Positions 1 to 7,163 of a stretch of 25,957 bases of DNA are shown here, piece after piece (position 1 is the first letter of the stretch; every line of letters starts with the position of its first letter). The stretch comes from CAYNST01 sp964399955 (lineage in GTDB: Bacteria; Pseudomonadota; Gammaproteobacteria; Pseudomonadales; Cellvibrionaceae), in NCBI GenBank assembly GCA_964399955.1, contig CAYNST010000043.1, positions 1 through 25,957 on the forward strand, written 5' to 3'. Position numbers and translations under genes: made by a program. The notes beneath the pieces are model-generated. The model had not been told where the DNA came from. It saw only the letters and a program-made list of their open reading frames with translations, and did no database searches.

Positions 1-99
1 GACATCCAGAGCATCAAGCGAGCGGTAAAGTGGCTGTCCGGATTGCAGACCATTTTATGTATCACAACCCACGCCTTCAATGATCTGCCCCCAGCCAAT

Positions 100-260
100 G
101 CATGTAGCCGGGAAAGCTACAGAGTTTTATGGACAAAGCCACCTGAGGTGGGTCAAAATCAATGCCCAGAAGCGGGTCAGTTTAAATGGCCATCAATAAC
201 CGCTTTCCTTCAGAGCTTTGATCTGGCATCGTTGCTCCTAGCTCAGCTGCTTGTGCTTTT
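100..260. mobile_element. Possible remnant of an IS21-family terminus
   Basis: Two direct GGGTCA motifs lie 24 bp apart (150-155 and 174-179), each followed by A/T-rich sequence. They sit beside a near-palindrome CCACCTGAGGTGG (139-151). Spaced 'GGGTCA + AT-rich' units are typical of the multiply repeated ends of IS21-like elements. On the minus strand, short coding scraps precede this end: a peptide ending in KKHKQLS and a stop, then a new ATG about 9 nt later whose frame closes after 15 codons. No intact istA or istB is present. The call rests on recalled family style rather than an alignment, so it is weak. The rest of 1-361 shows nothing else recognisable. Confidence 0.25.
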
Positions 261-361
261 TCATTGCTTGAATCTCCTGCCGGAGACTACACGACCTGCG
301 TACGGGCAGATGGCCTCCTTTTCAATCCCGCCAAGTTGTGCATTTACTGGTTGAATCCAAG

Positions 362-769
362 ATGAAAGTTGTGGAAAAATTCTCGGAAAAGCATGTATTA
401 CAGGTCCACAAACTTTATCAACGCGAGTGGTGGACGAAGGGGCGCACCCTTGAGCAAACGCAAAATTGTATTTCTGGGTCTCAGATATGCATCGGTGTGG
501 CAGATCCGGGCGGAACTATCGTTGGGTTTGCGCGAGTGCTAACAGACTTTACCTTCAAGGCAATGATCTTCGACGTTATCGTAGAGGAAAGCAAAAGAGG
601 TTGTGGCATAGGTGGAAGGCTGATCAATTTGGTGAAGTCGCATGAAAAGCTGCGCAGCGTAACGCACTTTGAACTGTACGGCTTGCCAGAGCTGATACCA
701 TTCTATGAAAAACACGGCTTTACTACTGCGGCAGGCGGTATTACTCTGCTGAGGTGCGCACCGACCTAA
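362..769 (+). CDS. GNAT-family N-acetyltransferase
   Basis: The 135-residue product fits a single GNAT domain, which transfers the acetyl group of acetyl-CoA to an amine; the substrate cannot be read from sequence. The central strand ends at VGFARVLTDF (about residues 51-60). It is followed by the acetyl-CoA pyrophosphate-binding loop RGCGIGGRL (about 77-85), which matches the R/Q-x-x-G-x-G/A signature, and then helix 3. The C-terminal PFYEKHGF segment is the usual GNAT strand 6-7 region. I chose ATG 362; a GTG at 338 would add eight residues, and neither start has a strong ribosome-binding site. The gene stands alone, with more than 300 bp of non-coding DNA on each side, which suggests acquired cargo. 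Small lone GNATs often act on antibiotics, polyamines or toxins, but nothing here decides between these. Confidence 0.85.
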   Translation: MKVVEKFSEKHVLQVHKLYQREWWTKGRTLEQTQNCISGSQICIGVADPGGTIVGFARVLTDFTFKAMIFDVIVEESKRGCGIGGRLINLVKSHEKLRSVTHFELYGLPELIPFYEKHGFTTAAGGITLLRCAPT

Positions 770-1693
770 CAGGATGGGGGTATCTCCACTTTTCATTTAC
801 CGGCGCTCGTAAGCTGGTGCCGTTGAGCTTCGCGTAACATCCGCCCTGCAAGCCTGGAGAAGGCGGCGGTGTCCGAAATCATGCGCGCTCCACATTCCTG
901 CGCAGAAAGGCCTTCCGTATCCCCATATGAAAGAGGCGTTGACGCAAGTGCAGCTAAACCCGCCGGAGGATCTTCGCGCTCACCACAAGTTTGGGCGTTG
1001 CTCAATAAGCTCCGACGCAGGTAGAGGGTTGTACACATCTGCGAGCCCTGCTTCCCCACTGGCGGCCCCTTCAGTCGTGGTCAGCGCTTCCATCATCCGC
1101 TAGAACACAAATCGCACCAGGTCCGGTACATGAACGCATGTCCTTGTCACAGCCGCAGGTGAGAGCGAGCACTGGCGCGAAAGTGGGCTAAACTCAAGGG
1201 TGGGCGGCGTGCCTCGCGGCGATGAGGTTGCGCGTGCTTGAAGATTACAGCGTGACGCCTGAAGGGGGAGCAAGCTACGAGCCAATTGGGCGCTTGGACC
1301 AGCAACGGGCAGCGGACAATTCCATCCGGGCCGAGCTTAACCCATCGAAACTCCGGCTGGACCGGCAGTAGTCACGGTTCTGACGCGTGACAGCTTCAGT
1401 GGCAAAGATTGACGCCGGCTTGCATGCGCGCTCTTTGCCGAATTGTCGGGAACAATTGGGGGCAGCACGGTGGCCGGAAGAGCGGAGTGCTGGGGAAGGC
1501 ATCGGCCCATGCAAGATCGGTGATAGTAGCGCGTTGCGACCAAAAAAACCATATACTTGCGAGCTTTGAACATGGCTGCCCAAATCTAGGTTTGGCTTCA
1601 GGTTTATGCATAGAACACCTGACGGCAATTCCTGTCAGGAAGTTGAAGTATTGATTGAGCGCCAATGCGCGCAGAGAACAGGGTGATAATCAA
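770..1693. other. Long stretch without a recognisable gene
   Basis: About 920 bp hold only short, mutually overlapping open frames on both strands. Their products are rich in Arg, Ser, Pro and Cys, with no motif, no ribosome-binding site and no family resemblance. I checked for an integron attC site after the GNAT stop. An ACCTAAC at 763-769 and a GTTGAGC at 823-829 match the degenerate core consensus, but the two arms are not complementary. I see no tRNA, no long repeat and no clear terminator. It is best treated as decayed or non-coding accessory DNA. Confidence 0.5.
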
Positions 1694-2752
1694 ATGAATG
1701 ACAGGGAATACTTTCATGCTATAGATGGGTTGCGGTTCTTTGCGTGTTTGGGGATTGTCACTTTTCACTATAATTTTAATTGGGCGGGATACATCTTTGT
1801 AGAATTCTTTTTTGTGTTAGGGGGATTCTTTCTTGCTCATTCCTTCATATATGGAAGCGCCAGGAAGAGCTATGGTAGGTATGTCCTTGATCGCCTGTCG
1901 CGATTGTGGCCCATGCAAGTGTTTACACTTATTACCTATTTCGTGTTTGATTTCTTCTTGCATAACAAAGACTTCAGCTATGGCGGCCAATATATCTTCA
2001 CCATTTTACAGCAGTTAACGCTCACTCACAACCTGGGGGTGAGTCATTGGGGGTTCACCTGGAATTATGCCAATTGGTATATATCCGTAGAGTTCTGGGT
2101 GGGCGCAATTTTGGCGTCTTATGTGTCGGCCAAGACCAAAAGCCTGAGTTTGCTGGCAGTTTCTATCATTTGTTTTGTTGTTATTTCAAATAAAAGTGGC
2201 CACTTGAATGTGAATTTGGATAACTATTTCGGCTTCGTAAACTCCGGCATTTTGCGTGGGGCGGCTTCGCTCTTGCTGGGGGTGCTTACCTATCGCCTGT
2301 TCAGGCAGGTGCGCGGCTATCAGGTGTCTTTTTTGCTTGGCAGTTTGTTGCAGGCCGCCGTTTTGGCGGCAATTGTCTTTATGATATGGAATAGAAACAA
2401 AGTAATGGTGCAGAATGATTTTGTTATGCCGTTTCTGTTCTGCGCGGCGGTTTTGATCTTCTCGTTGACAGAGGGGGTGGTGTCAAAAATTATTTCCCCA
2501 GTTTCCAGGTTGGGGAAGTATTCCTATTCCATGTATATGAATCACCTGTCGATACTTTCTATACTTTGGTTTTTTTCGAACAACGATAAGATTGATTCCC
2601 ACAAGGTTGCCTATTTCTACTACCCCATCCTAATCGTCTATTCGGTATTCACATACCATCTTATAGAAATACACGGCAAGCGGCTTATCATGCGTATGCA
2701 TGAGAATTATAGGAGCCGAACACAAGGGCAGGTGGTGCACCAAGTGGATTGA
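1694..2752 (+). CDS. Membrane acyltransferase, acyltransferase-3 (OafA/YrhL-like) family
   Basis: The product is a 352-residue polytopic inner-membrane protein. The family transfers acetyl or other acyl groups to sugars of O-antigen, exopolysaccharide, peptidoglycan or secondary metabolites. The N-terminal segment has the family signature: DGLR at residues 9-12, then a TM helix with the conserved His in TFHYNF (about residue 23), giving the Arg-x10-His spacing. A second conserved block, WYISVEFW, lies near residues 130-137. About ten hydrophobic segments follow. ATG 1694 is preferred over TTG 1655 because an AGGGTGATAA stretch precedes it and the catalytic motif then lies at the normal distance. 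Codon use is visibly AT-rich (many TTT, ATA, AAT, TTG) compared with the GC-rich housekeeping genes downstream, which points to horizontal acquisition. The acceptor sugar is unknown. Confidence 0.9.
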   Translation: MNDREYFHAIDGLRFFACLGIVTFHYNFNWAGYIFVEFFFVLGGFFLAHSFIYGSARKSYGRYVLDRLSRLWPMQVFTLITYFVFDFFLHNKDFSYGGQYIFTILQQLTLTHNLGVSHWGFTWNYANWYISVEFWVGAILASYVSAKTKSLSLLAVSIICFVVISNKSGHLNVNLDNYFGFVNSGILRGAASLLLGVLTYRLFRQVRGYQVSFLLGSLLQAAVLAAIVFMIWNRNKVMVQNDFVMPFLFCAAVLIFSLTEGVVSKIISPVSRLGKYSYSMYMNHLSILSILWFFSNNDKIDSHKVAYFYYPILIVYSVFTYHLIEIHGKRLIMRMHENYRSRTQGQVVHQVD

Positions 2753-3240
2753 CGGTGAGCTTGCAGCACCGTAGGACTCAAGTTGCCCCCAGGCGTTGCC
2801 AAATTTGCCGTGATTTATGTTTAACCTGCACTTCGCGCCTGCTGAAGTGGTAGCTGTACTCTGAGGGAGCAACAAGCAGAACAAGCAGGACAGCTATCGC
2901 AGCATGCCGGTTTCATGACCACGGGTGGTGCCGCAGCGGCAGGCTGTTGGCAAGCGCAGTTTTAAGCAGCGTTGGCGAGGTTTGGCGCGTAAACACCCGG
3001 AAGTTGACGAACTATGTTCATGGCCGGCCAAGTGCCTGTGTCAAGGCTTGGAGAGGCCGCCAGAACTGGTGGTTCAAGCAGTGTAGGGGCCTTGCATAAG
3101 GGAGTTTAGTTCCCCAGCCGTTGAGTCACACCATAGGTGTAACCGTTTACATATCCCCGCAGTTGGCCTTTCTGCCGGCTGCCCATCCCGTTATACTGCC
3201 TCCTTTCGCCTTAAAATCATCAACTTGTATAGGTCAGCCT
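2753..3240. other. Intergenic region, no gene recognised
   Basis: About 490 bp separate the acyltransferase from the GH5-like gene. Open frames here are short and lack motifs. One plus-strand frame ending at a TAG near 3086 reads as a basic peptide (KQRWRGLARKHPEVDELC...), but it has no start and no recognised homology, so it is at most a gene scrap. The promoter of the downstream gene must lie here, but no convincing -35/-10 pair stands out. Confidence 0.4.
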
Positions 3241-5070
3241 ATGAAGTATGTGACCCTGATTGTTTTACTGTTCGCCTCTGCCCTGGCTTGGGGAAAGGGC
3301 TTTGACCATTTCATTACTGCGGAGGGTCATGTACTGATGGATGGAGAAGAGCCCTTCCGCTTCGTTTCCTTCAATGTGCCCACCCTGAATTACCAAGAAG
3401 ATGTTATGGATTTCAAGCAGACCAACCCCTACCGTCTGCCTAATGAGTACGAGATGCGCGACGTATTTGCTACGGTTAAGGAAATGGGCGGTCGTGTGTT
3501 GCGCATTTACACCATTCCTGTACGCAATGCCAATTTCCCTTCCGAGGCGCCCACCTACGTGGAGGCACCGGGGGTGTTCAACGAAGAGGCGTTCCGGGTC
3601 ACGGATCTAATGCTTGCGCTGGCCCATGAATACGGCATCCGCGTGATATTCCCCTTGTTGAACAATCGCCAGTGGATGGGTGGAAGGCCCAATTATGCCG
3701 CATTCAGGGGGAAATCCGCAGACGAATTCTGGACCGATCCGCAACTGATTGATGATTTCAAAAAAACCATTCACTACACCCTCAACCGTACTAACACGAT
3801 TACCGGTATCAAATACAAGGATGACAAAGCCATTTTATGTTGGCAAACAGGTAACGAGCTGACCAGCCCAATAGACTGGACGGTTGAAATTACCCGCTAC
3901 ATAAAAAGCCTTGATAGCAAACACCTGGTCATGGATGGCTGGTTCAGCGACGACCTGGATGAACCTTTGGTACGCGAGGCGTCCTTGCAGGAATGGTCAA
4001 TTGATATGGTAACCTCCCATCACTATGAGCGTGATGCAACCCAAGTACCCGACAACATTCAGCGCAATATTGACCTTATAAAACAGCGCAAGGTGTACAT
4101 AGTGGGTGAGTTCGGTTTTATCAGCACATCGGGCGTGGAATCCGTTGTCAATAAAGTCATCCAGGAAAAAGACGACGTTATGGGCGCATTGATCTGGAGC
4201 TTGCGTCACCATAACCGCGATGGCGGCTTCTACTGGCATTCAGAGCCTTTGGGGGCAGGTCTGTATAAAGCCTATCATTGGCCGGGGTTTGACTCTGGCT
4301 TGGTGTACGACGAGCAGAACTTGATGCAGACATACCGGCGCAAAGCATTCGAGATTCAAGGAGTGGCTCCGCCGCCCATCTCCAAGCCTGGCAGCCCGGA
4401 GCTGTTGCCGATTGAGTCGGTCCATGCCATCAGTTGGCGAGGGGCCATGGGGGCGACCGGTTACAACGTTGAACGCTCAGGCAAGGAGGCGGGGCCGTGG
4501 ACGCGCGTAGGCTACAATATCTCCGATGCCGATGTCCCTTATTTCCCGCTGTTTCATGATGCCAGTGCCGAACCTGGGGAAAGCTATTTCTACCGCGTTA
4601 CGGCTCTTAACAGTGCCGGCGAGTCCAGCCCGTCCAAGGTGGTGGGGCCTGTAAAAGTGGACCGGCGGGCGCGCATTGACACCATGAAGAACCTGGGCGT
4701 GGTAGAAGACAGTAAAGCAATACGCCCGGTTTCCGGTAATGACCGCAGCTTCAAGGAGATACGTCATCGGCTGGCTGGCGATTACGGCTCGGAGCTGACC
4801 TATCGGGTTCCTGGTAAATTTGTAGGCTTTGATCTTTACGCATTTGAACAAACCCGATTCGCCTATCTGCAAATCTTAGGCTCAGCAGATGGCAAAACCT
4901 GGTCAGATCTTGAAGTCAAGCCCGAGAGCTTTGTTAATAGCGAAAGCAATTACGGCTATTGGGTGCCGAAGCTGTACAGCCTGCATGAACCGCAAGCCAT
5001 AAAATATATCAAAGTGTTCTTCAAAGGTGGTGTGGCGCAACTGGCAAGGATGGAAATATTCTATCAGTGA
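3241..5070 (+). CDS. Secreted GH5-like glycoside hydrolase with C-terminal Fn3-like and galactose-binding-like domains
   Basis: The product is 609 residues, probably an exported endo-acting glycosidase of the GH5 clan (mannanase/cellulase type). ATG 3241 begins a clear signal peptide (MKYVTLIVLLFASALAWG). The frame stays open upstream to 3121, but that extension would bury the signal. The catalytic TIM-barrel spans about 22-375: the acid/base Glu is E206 in WQTGNEL, and the likely nucleophile is E290 in IVGEFGF, the expected order for GH5. An Fn3-like module follows at about 380-470 (SWRGAMGATGYNVERS...YFYRVTALNSAGESSPSKV). A discoidin-like beta domain (about 475-609) ends in IKYIKVFFKGG. The C-terminal modules probably bind substrate or surface polysaccharide. 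Substrate specificity (mannan, glucan or other) is not determinable here. The gene stands alone. Confidence 0.85.
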   Translation: MKYVTLIVLLFASALAWGKGFDHFITAEGHVLMDGEEPFRFVSFNVPTLNYQEDVMDFKQTNPYRLPNEYEMRDVFATVKEMGGRVLRIYTIPVRNANFPSEAPTYVEAPGVFNEEAFRVTDLMLALAHEYGIRVIFPLLNNRQWMGGRPNYAAFRGKSADEFWTDPQLIDDFKKTIHYTLNRTNTITGIKYKDDKAILCWQTGNELTSPIDWTVEITRYIKSLDSKHLVMDGWFSDDLDEPLVREASLQEWSIDMVTSHHYERDATQVPDNIQRNIDLIKQRKVYIVGEFGFISTSGVESVVNKVIQEKDDVMGALIWSLRHHNRDGGFYWHSEPLGAGLYKAYHWPGFDSGLVYDEQNLMQTYRRKAFEIQGVAPPPISKPGSPELLPIESVHAISWRGAMGATGYNVERSGKEAGPWTRVGYNISDADVPYFPLFHDASAEPGESYFYRVTALNSAGESSPSKVVGPVKVDRRARIDTMKNLGVVEDSKAIRPVSGNDRSFKEIRHRLAGDYGSELTYRVPGKFVGFDLYAFEQTRFAYLQILGSADGKTWSDLEVKPESFVNSESNYGYWVPKLYSLHEPQAIKYIKVFFKGGVAQLARMEIFYQ

Positions 5071-5442
5071 TTTGAGGCAGCCAGAGTTGCGACCGGTGTG
5101 CGGCTGAGTGCATTTCCCAGCTGCACGGTTCGAAGGTGGAAAGCGTCTCAGCTAATGTTGAAGTGAATTGGTACGGTTTTTATCTTGACGAAGGCCACTG
5201 CTTTGGTGGTGGCTTTGCTCGGAAACCCGCGTGAAAGAATATCTGCCAAGGTCAGGCGAAGCGGGTGCCCAACCCATCAGCGCTATTTTCAACGCAGAAA
5301 AAAGCAATCCTAAATACAGCCTAGGGTAGGAACATGGGTAGAGGTTGGCTTGGTGCAACCGTCTTGCTTATCAGGATCAGCCAAAGTGGTTCACATTGAA
5401 GGTTAAAATGCCGGCAGACGACATCTGTGCCTCCGGGTGTTC
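5071..5442. other. Intergenic region between convergent genes
   Basis: About 370 bp lie downstream of the GH5-like gene. A weak GCCAC/GTGGC hairpin followed by TTT lies at 5194-5216 and could end the plus-strand transcript, but the stem is only 5 bp. No coding region is supported. Confidence 0.3.
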
Positions 5443-5481
5443 AGCCGGTGCGCCCACTAAATGCCCGTGGGCGCACCGGCT
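5443..5481 (-). terminator. Perfect 15-bp stem-loop just after the SOD-like lipoprotein gene
   Basis: AGCCGGTGCGCCCAC (5443-5457) and GTGGGCGCACCGGCT (5467-5481) are exact reverse complements with a 9-nt loop. The stem begins 8 nt beyond the stop codon of the minus-strand lipoprotein gene. Neither side has a T-tract, so it is either a Rho-type or processed 3' end, or a stabilising stem, rather than a textbook intrinsic terminator. Confidence 0.6.
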
Positions 5482-5489
5482 ATGCCTGG

Positions 5490-6833
5490 CTACATCAAGT
5501 CTGCACAAGCTATACGATCACCGGATTCCGGCTCATGGATAACCACGCTCCGGGCGTCATTGCGAACAATGAAGTTTTGCATGGCTTGACCAACGCCCAC
5601 ACCGTCACTGTCTGTGGTAAACGCCGGCCACAGGCCGTTTTCTGACGTATCCTCACCATTGACCACTTGCAGGTAGTGGCCACCGCCGCCAGTCTCACAA
5701 ATGCCATTGTGTACATGCGCGGCATATTGCGTCGTTTCAGTGAGGCCAGACACATACAGTGATACAGCCGACTGACCTTCAGGCGTGATGCTTATGCTGG
5801 CTCGGCCTTCTATGGCGTTTTCCCCGTAAAGGCTTACGCCCGTTTCCGTTGCATTGAACGGCCCGCTGCGGAAAGCCAACCGAGTGGAGGTCAAATCAGC
5901 GCATGCAATGCGCTCCCCGCTTACAGGCTGATGAATAACAACACTGCGAGTTTCGTCAGAGCGTACCGTGAAGGGATTGGTGGCCCAACCGGCGCCATAG
6001 GCAAAGCCGTTTACGTGAACCATAGGCCACAGTCCGTTGGCGGCTACGTCTTCGCCAGCAGTATCCTGCAGATAGTGAGCTCCGCCGCCAGTTGCGCATT
6101 CTTCCAGGTGTACGTGCGCTGGATAAACCTCGTCTCCGTTAAGGCCGGTAACACTGATTTCAGCCTGCGATCTACCCTTGGTGCTCACACTTACGTACGC
6201 ATGTCCTGCCAAATCCGGGTAAAGGTTGGCGCCCTCCGCCGTTGGGTTCAGCATTCCCATCAAAGCAGGACTTGATATTAGGTCTGCGCAAGCGAGACGA
6301 TCGCCAGTGCCAGGCTCGTGAACAACAACGCTTCTGGCGTCTTCCGTCACCACAAAACTCTGCATGGCAATCCCGGTTCCTTCGCCATCGCCATTGGTTT
6401 GCAGCGCGGGCCAAAGACCATTTTCCGCGATGTCTTCCCCTTCTGGGGCGTGAAGGTAATGACCACCGCCACCGTTGGCGCACACATCATTGTGAACGTG
6501 AGCTGCGTAGTCTGTGTTTGGCGATAATCCCCAAACATGCAGGACAACGTCAGAGCTGTTCTCCGATAAGGTCAGGTTTGCATGTCCCCCCAGGTTTGCA
6601 TAAAGACTTTCGCCCACTGCTGTGCGCATAAGATCGCCACCGCGCACGCTCGTGTATCGAGCTGTGGCTTGGCCACCTGATGAGCTTGACGAAGATGAAC
6701 TACTTGAACCTGAAGAACTGGATGAAGAAGAACTGCCTAAGGGAGGTGAATTATCATTGTCGTCAAATACGTCACAAGCGGAGGTGAGCAAAAAACTGCC
6801 TGAAAGCACTATGTATTTTACAAGCTTTGTCAT
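5490..6833 (-). CDS. Lipoprotein with three tandem copper-only Cu/Zn-SOD-like domains
   Basis: The product is 447 residues. A signal peptide ends in LTSAC with lipidation Cys20. Asp21 (+2) would favour inner-membrane retention by the enterobacterial rule. A poly-Ser linker (about 34-52) leads to three repeats (about 57-185, 190-315, 320-447). Each has an HVH pair, a GGGHY or GGAHY His, a SVV(I/V)H His and a G(D/E)R(I/L)AC end: H112/H114/H125/H172, H240/H242/H253/H301, H373/H375/H386/H433. These align with the four copper ligands of Cu/Zn SOD. R179/R308/R440 align with the active-site Arg. C118-C182, C246-C311 and C379-C443 align with the SOD disulfide. The zinc loop is reduced: NGLWP stands where GDLPN-type zinc/structural residues normally lie. 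The expected role is superoxide disproportionation or copper binding at the cell envelope; activity is inferred. A GAGAG ribosome-binding site precedes ATG 6833. Confidence 0.85.
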   Translation of the reverse strand: MTKLVKYIVLSGSFLLTSACDVFDDNDNSPPLGSSSSSSSSGSSSSSSSSSSGGQATARYTSVRGGDLMRTAVGESLYANLGGHANLTLSENSSDVVLHVWGLSPNTDYAAHVHNDVCANGGGGHYLHAPEGEDIAENGLWPALQTNGDGEGTGIAMQSFVVTEDARSVVVHEPGTGDRLACADLISSPALMGMLNPTAEGANLYPDLAGHAYVSVSTKGRSQAEISVTGLNGDEVYPAHVHLEECATGGGAHYLQDTAGEDVAANGLWPMVHVNGFAYGAGWATNPFTVRSDETRSVVIHQPVSGERIACADLTSTRLAFRSGPFNATETGVSLYGENAIEGRASISITPEGQSAVSLYVSGLTETTQYAAHVHNGICETGGGGHYLQVVNGEDTSENGLWPAFTTDSDGVGVGQAMQNFIVRNDARSVVIHEPESGDRIACADLM

Positions 6834-7104
6834 TGTTAACTCTCAAATGGTGTTGATCAGCGAGGGCACAAAAATCGATCAGCATCCGGGCGTTCCGCGT
6901 CTGTACAACCTCGAACATTTTTTGTTCTGGCGGCTCGGCTATCTTCACCCTTCCGAATCGCGCGCGATATTGGACCTGAGAGGGCCTCTGGCAGTCAATG
7001 CGTTAGGAGCGCATTGAGCGGGAGGTCTCATTTATTTGCAGTATGGCGGGTGAAGGGGCTTGGATAGAAAAAGGTATTTCATCCACGGCAACCCACTTGC
7101 ACAC
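6834..7104. other. Divergent intergenic region between the SOD-like gene and hrpA
   Basis: About 330 bp in total separate the two divergent genes. No gene is supported here. An open frame that runs antisense through the poly-Ser linker into this region encodes only the reverse of the repeat (Asp/Glu-rich) and is not credible. The hrpA promoter candidate lies at the right end. Confidence 0.5.
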
Positions 7105-7133
7105 TGACACGCCGCCTATAAATCCGGGATAAT
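7104..7133 (+). promoter_or_regulatory. Candidate sigma-70 promoter for hrpA
   Basis: CTGACA (7104-7109) and GATAAT (7128-7133), each one base from consensus, are separated by 18 bp. Transcription would start near 7140, about 24 nt before the hrpA ATG. This is a by-eye consensus match. Confidence 0.45.
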
Positions 7134-7163
7134 GTCACCACCTATCGCTCAACCCGGAATACG

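Noticed and set aside
43..354. 103-residue open frame at the left edge
   Set aside because: Cys/Leu-rich composition, no domain, poor start, and it crosses the possible IS end.
763..829. Integron attC site after the GNAT gene (ACCTAAC...GTTGAGC)
   Set aside because: The two core motifs fit the degenerate consensus, but they and the flanking arms are not complementary, so the required folded structure is missing.
6650..6730. Poly-Ser tract as a possible CRISPR or satellite repeat
   Set aside because: It is an in-frame Ser-codon linker in a lipoprotein and codon choices vary between units.
6622..7017. Plus-strand acidic frame containing an Asp/Glu run
   Set aside because: The Asp/Glu run is the antisense of the poly-Ser linker in the lipoprotein gene.
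7097..7122. TTGCAC/TATAAA as the hrpA promoter
   Set aside because: The spacer is only 14 bp; the CTGACA/GATAAT pair with 18 bp fits better.
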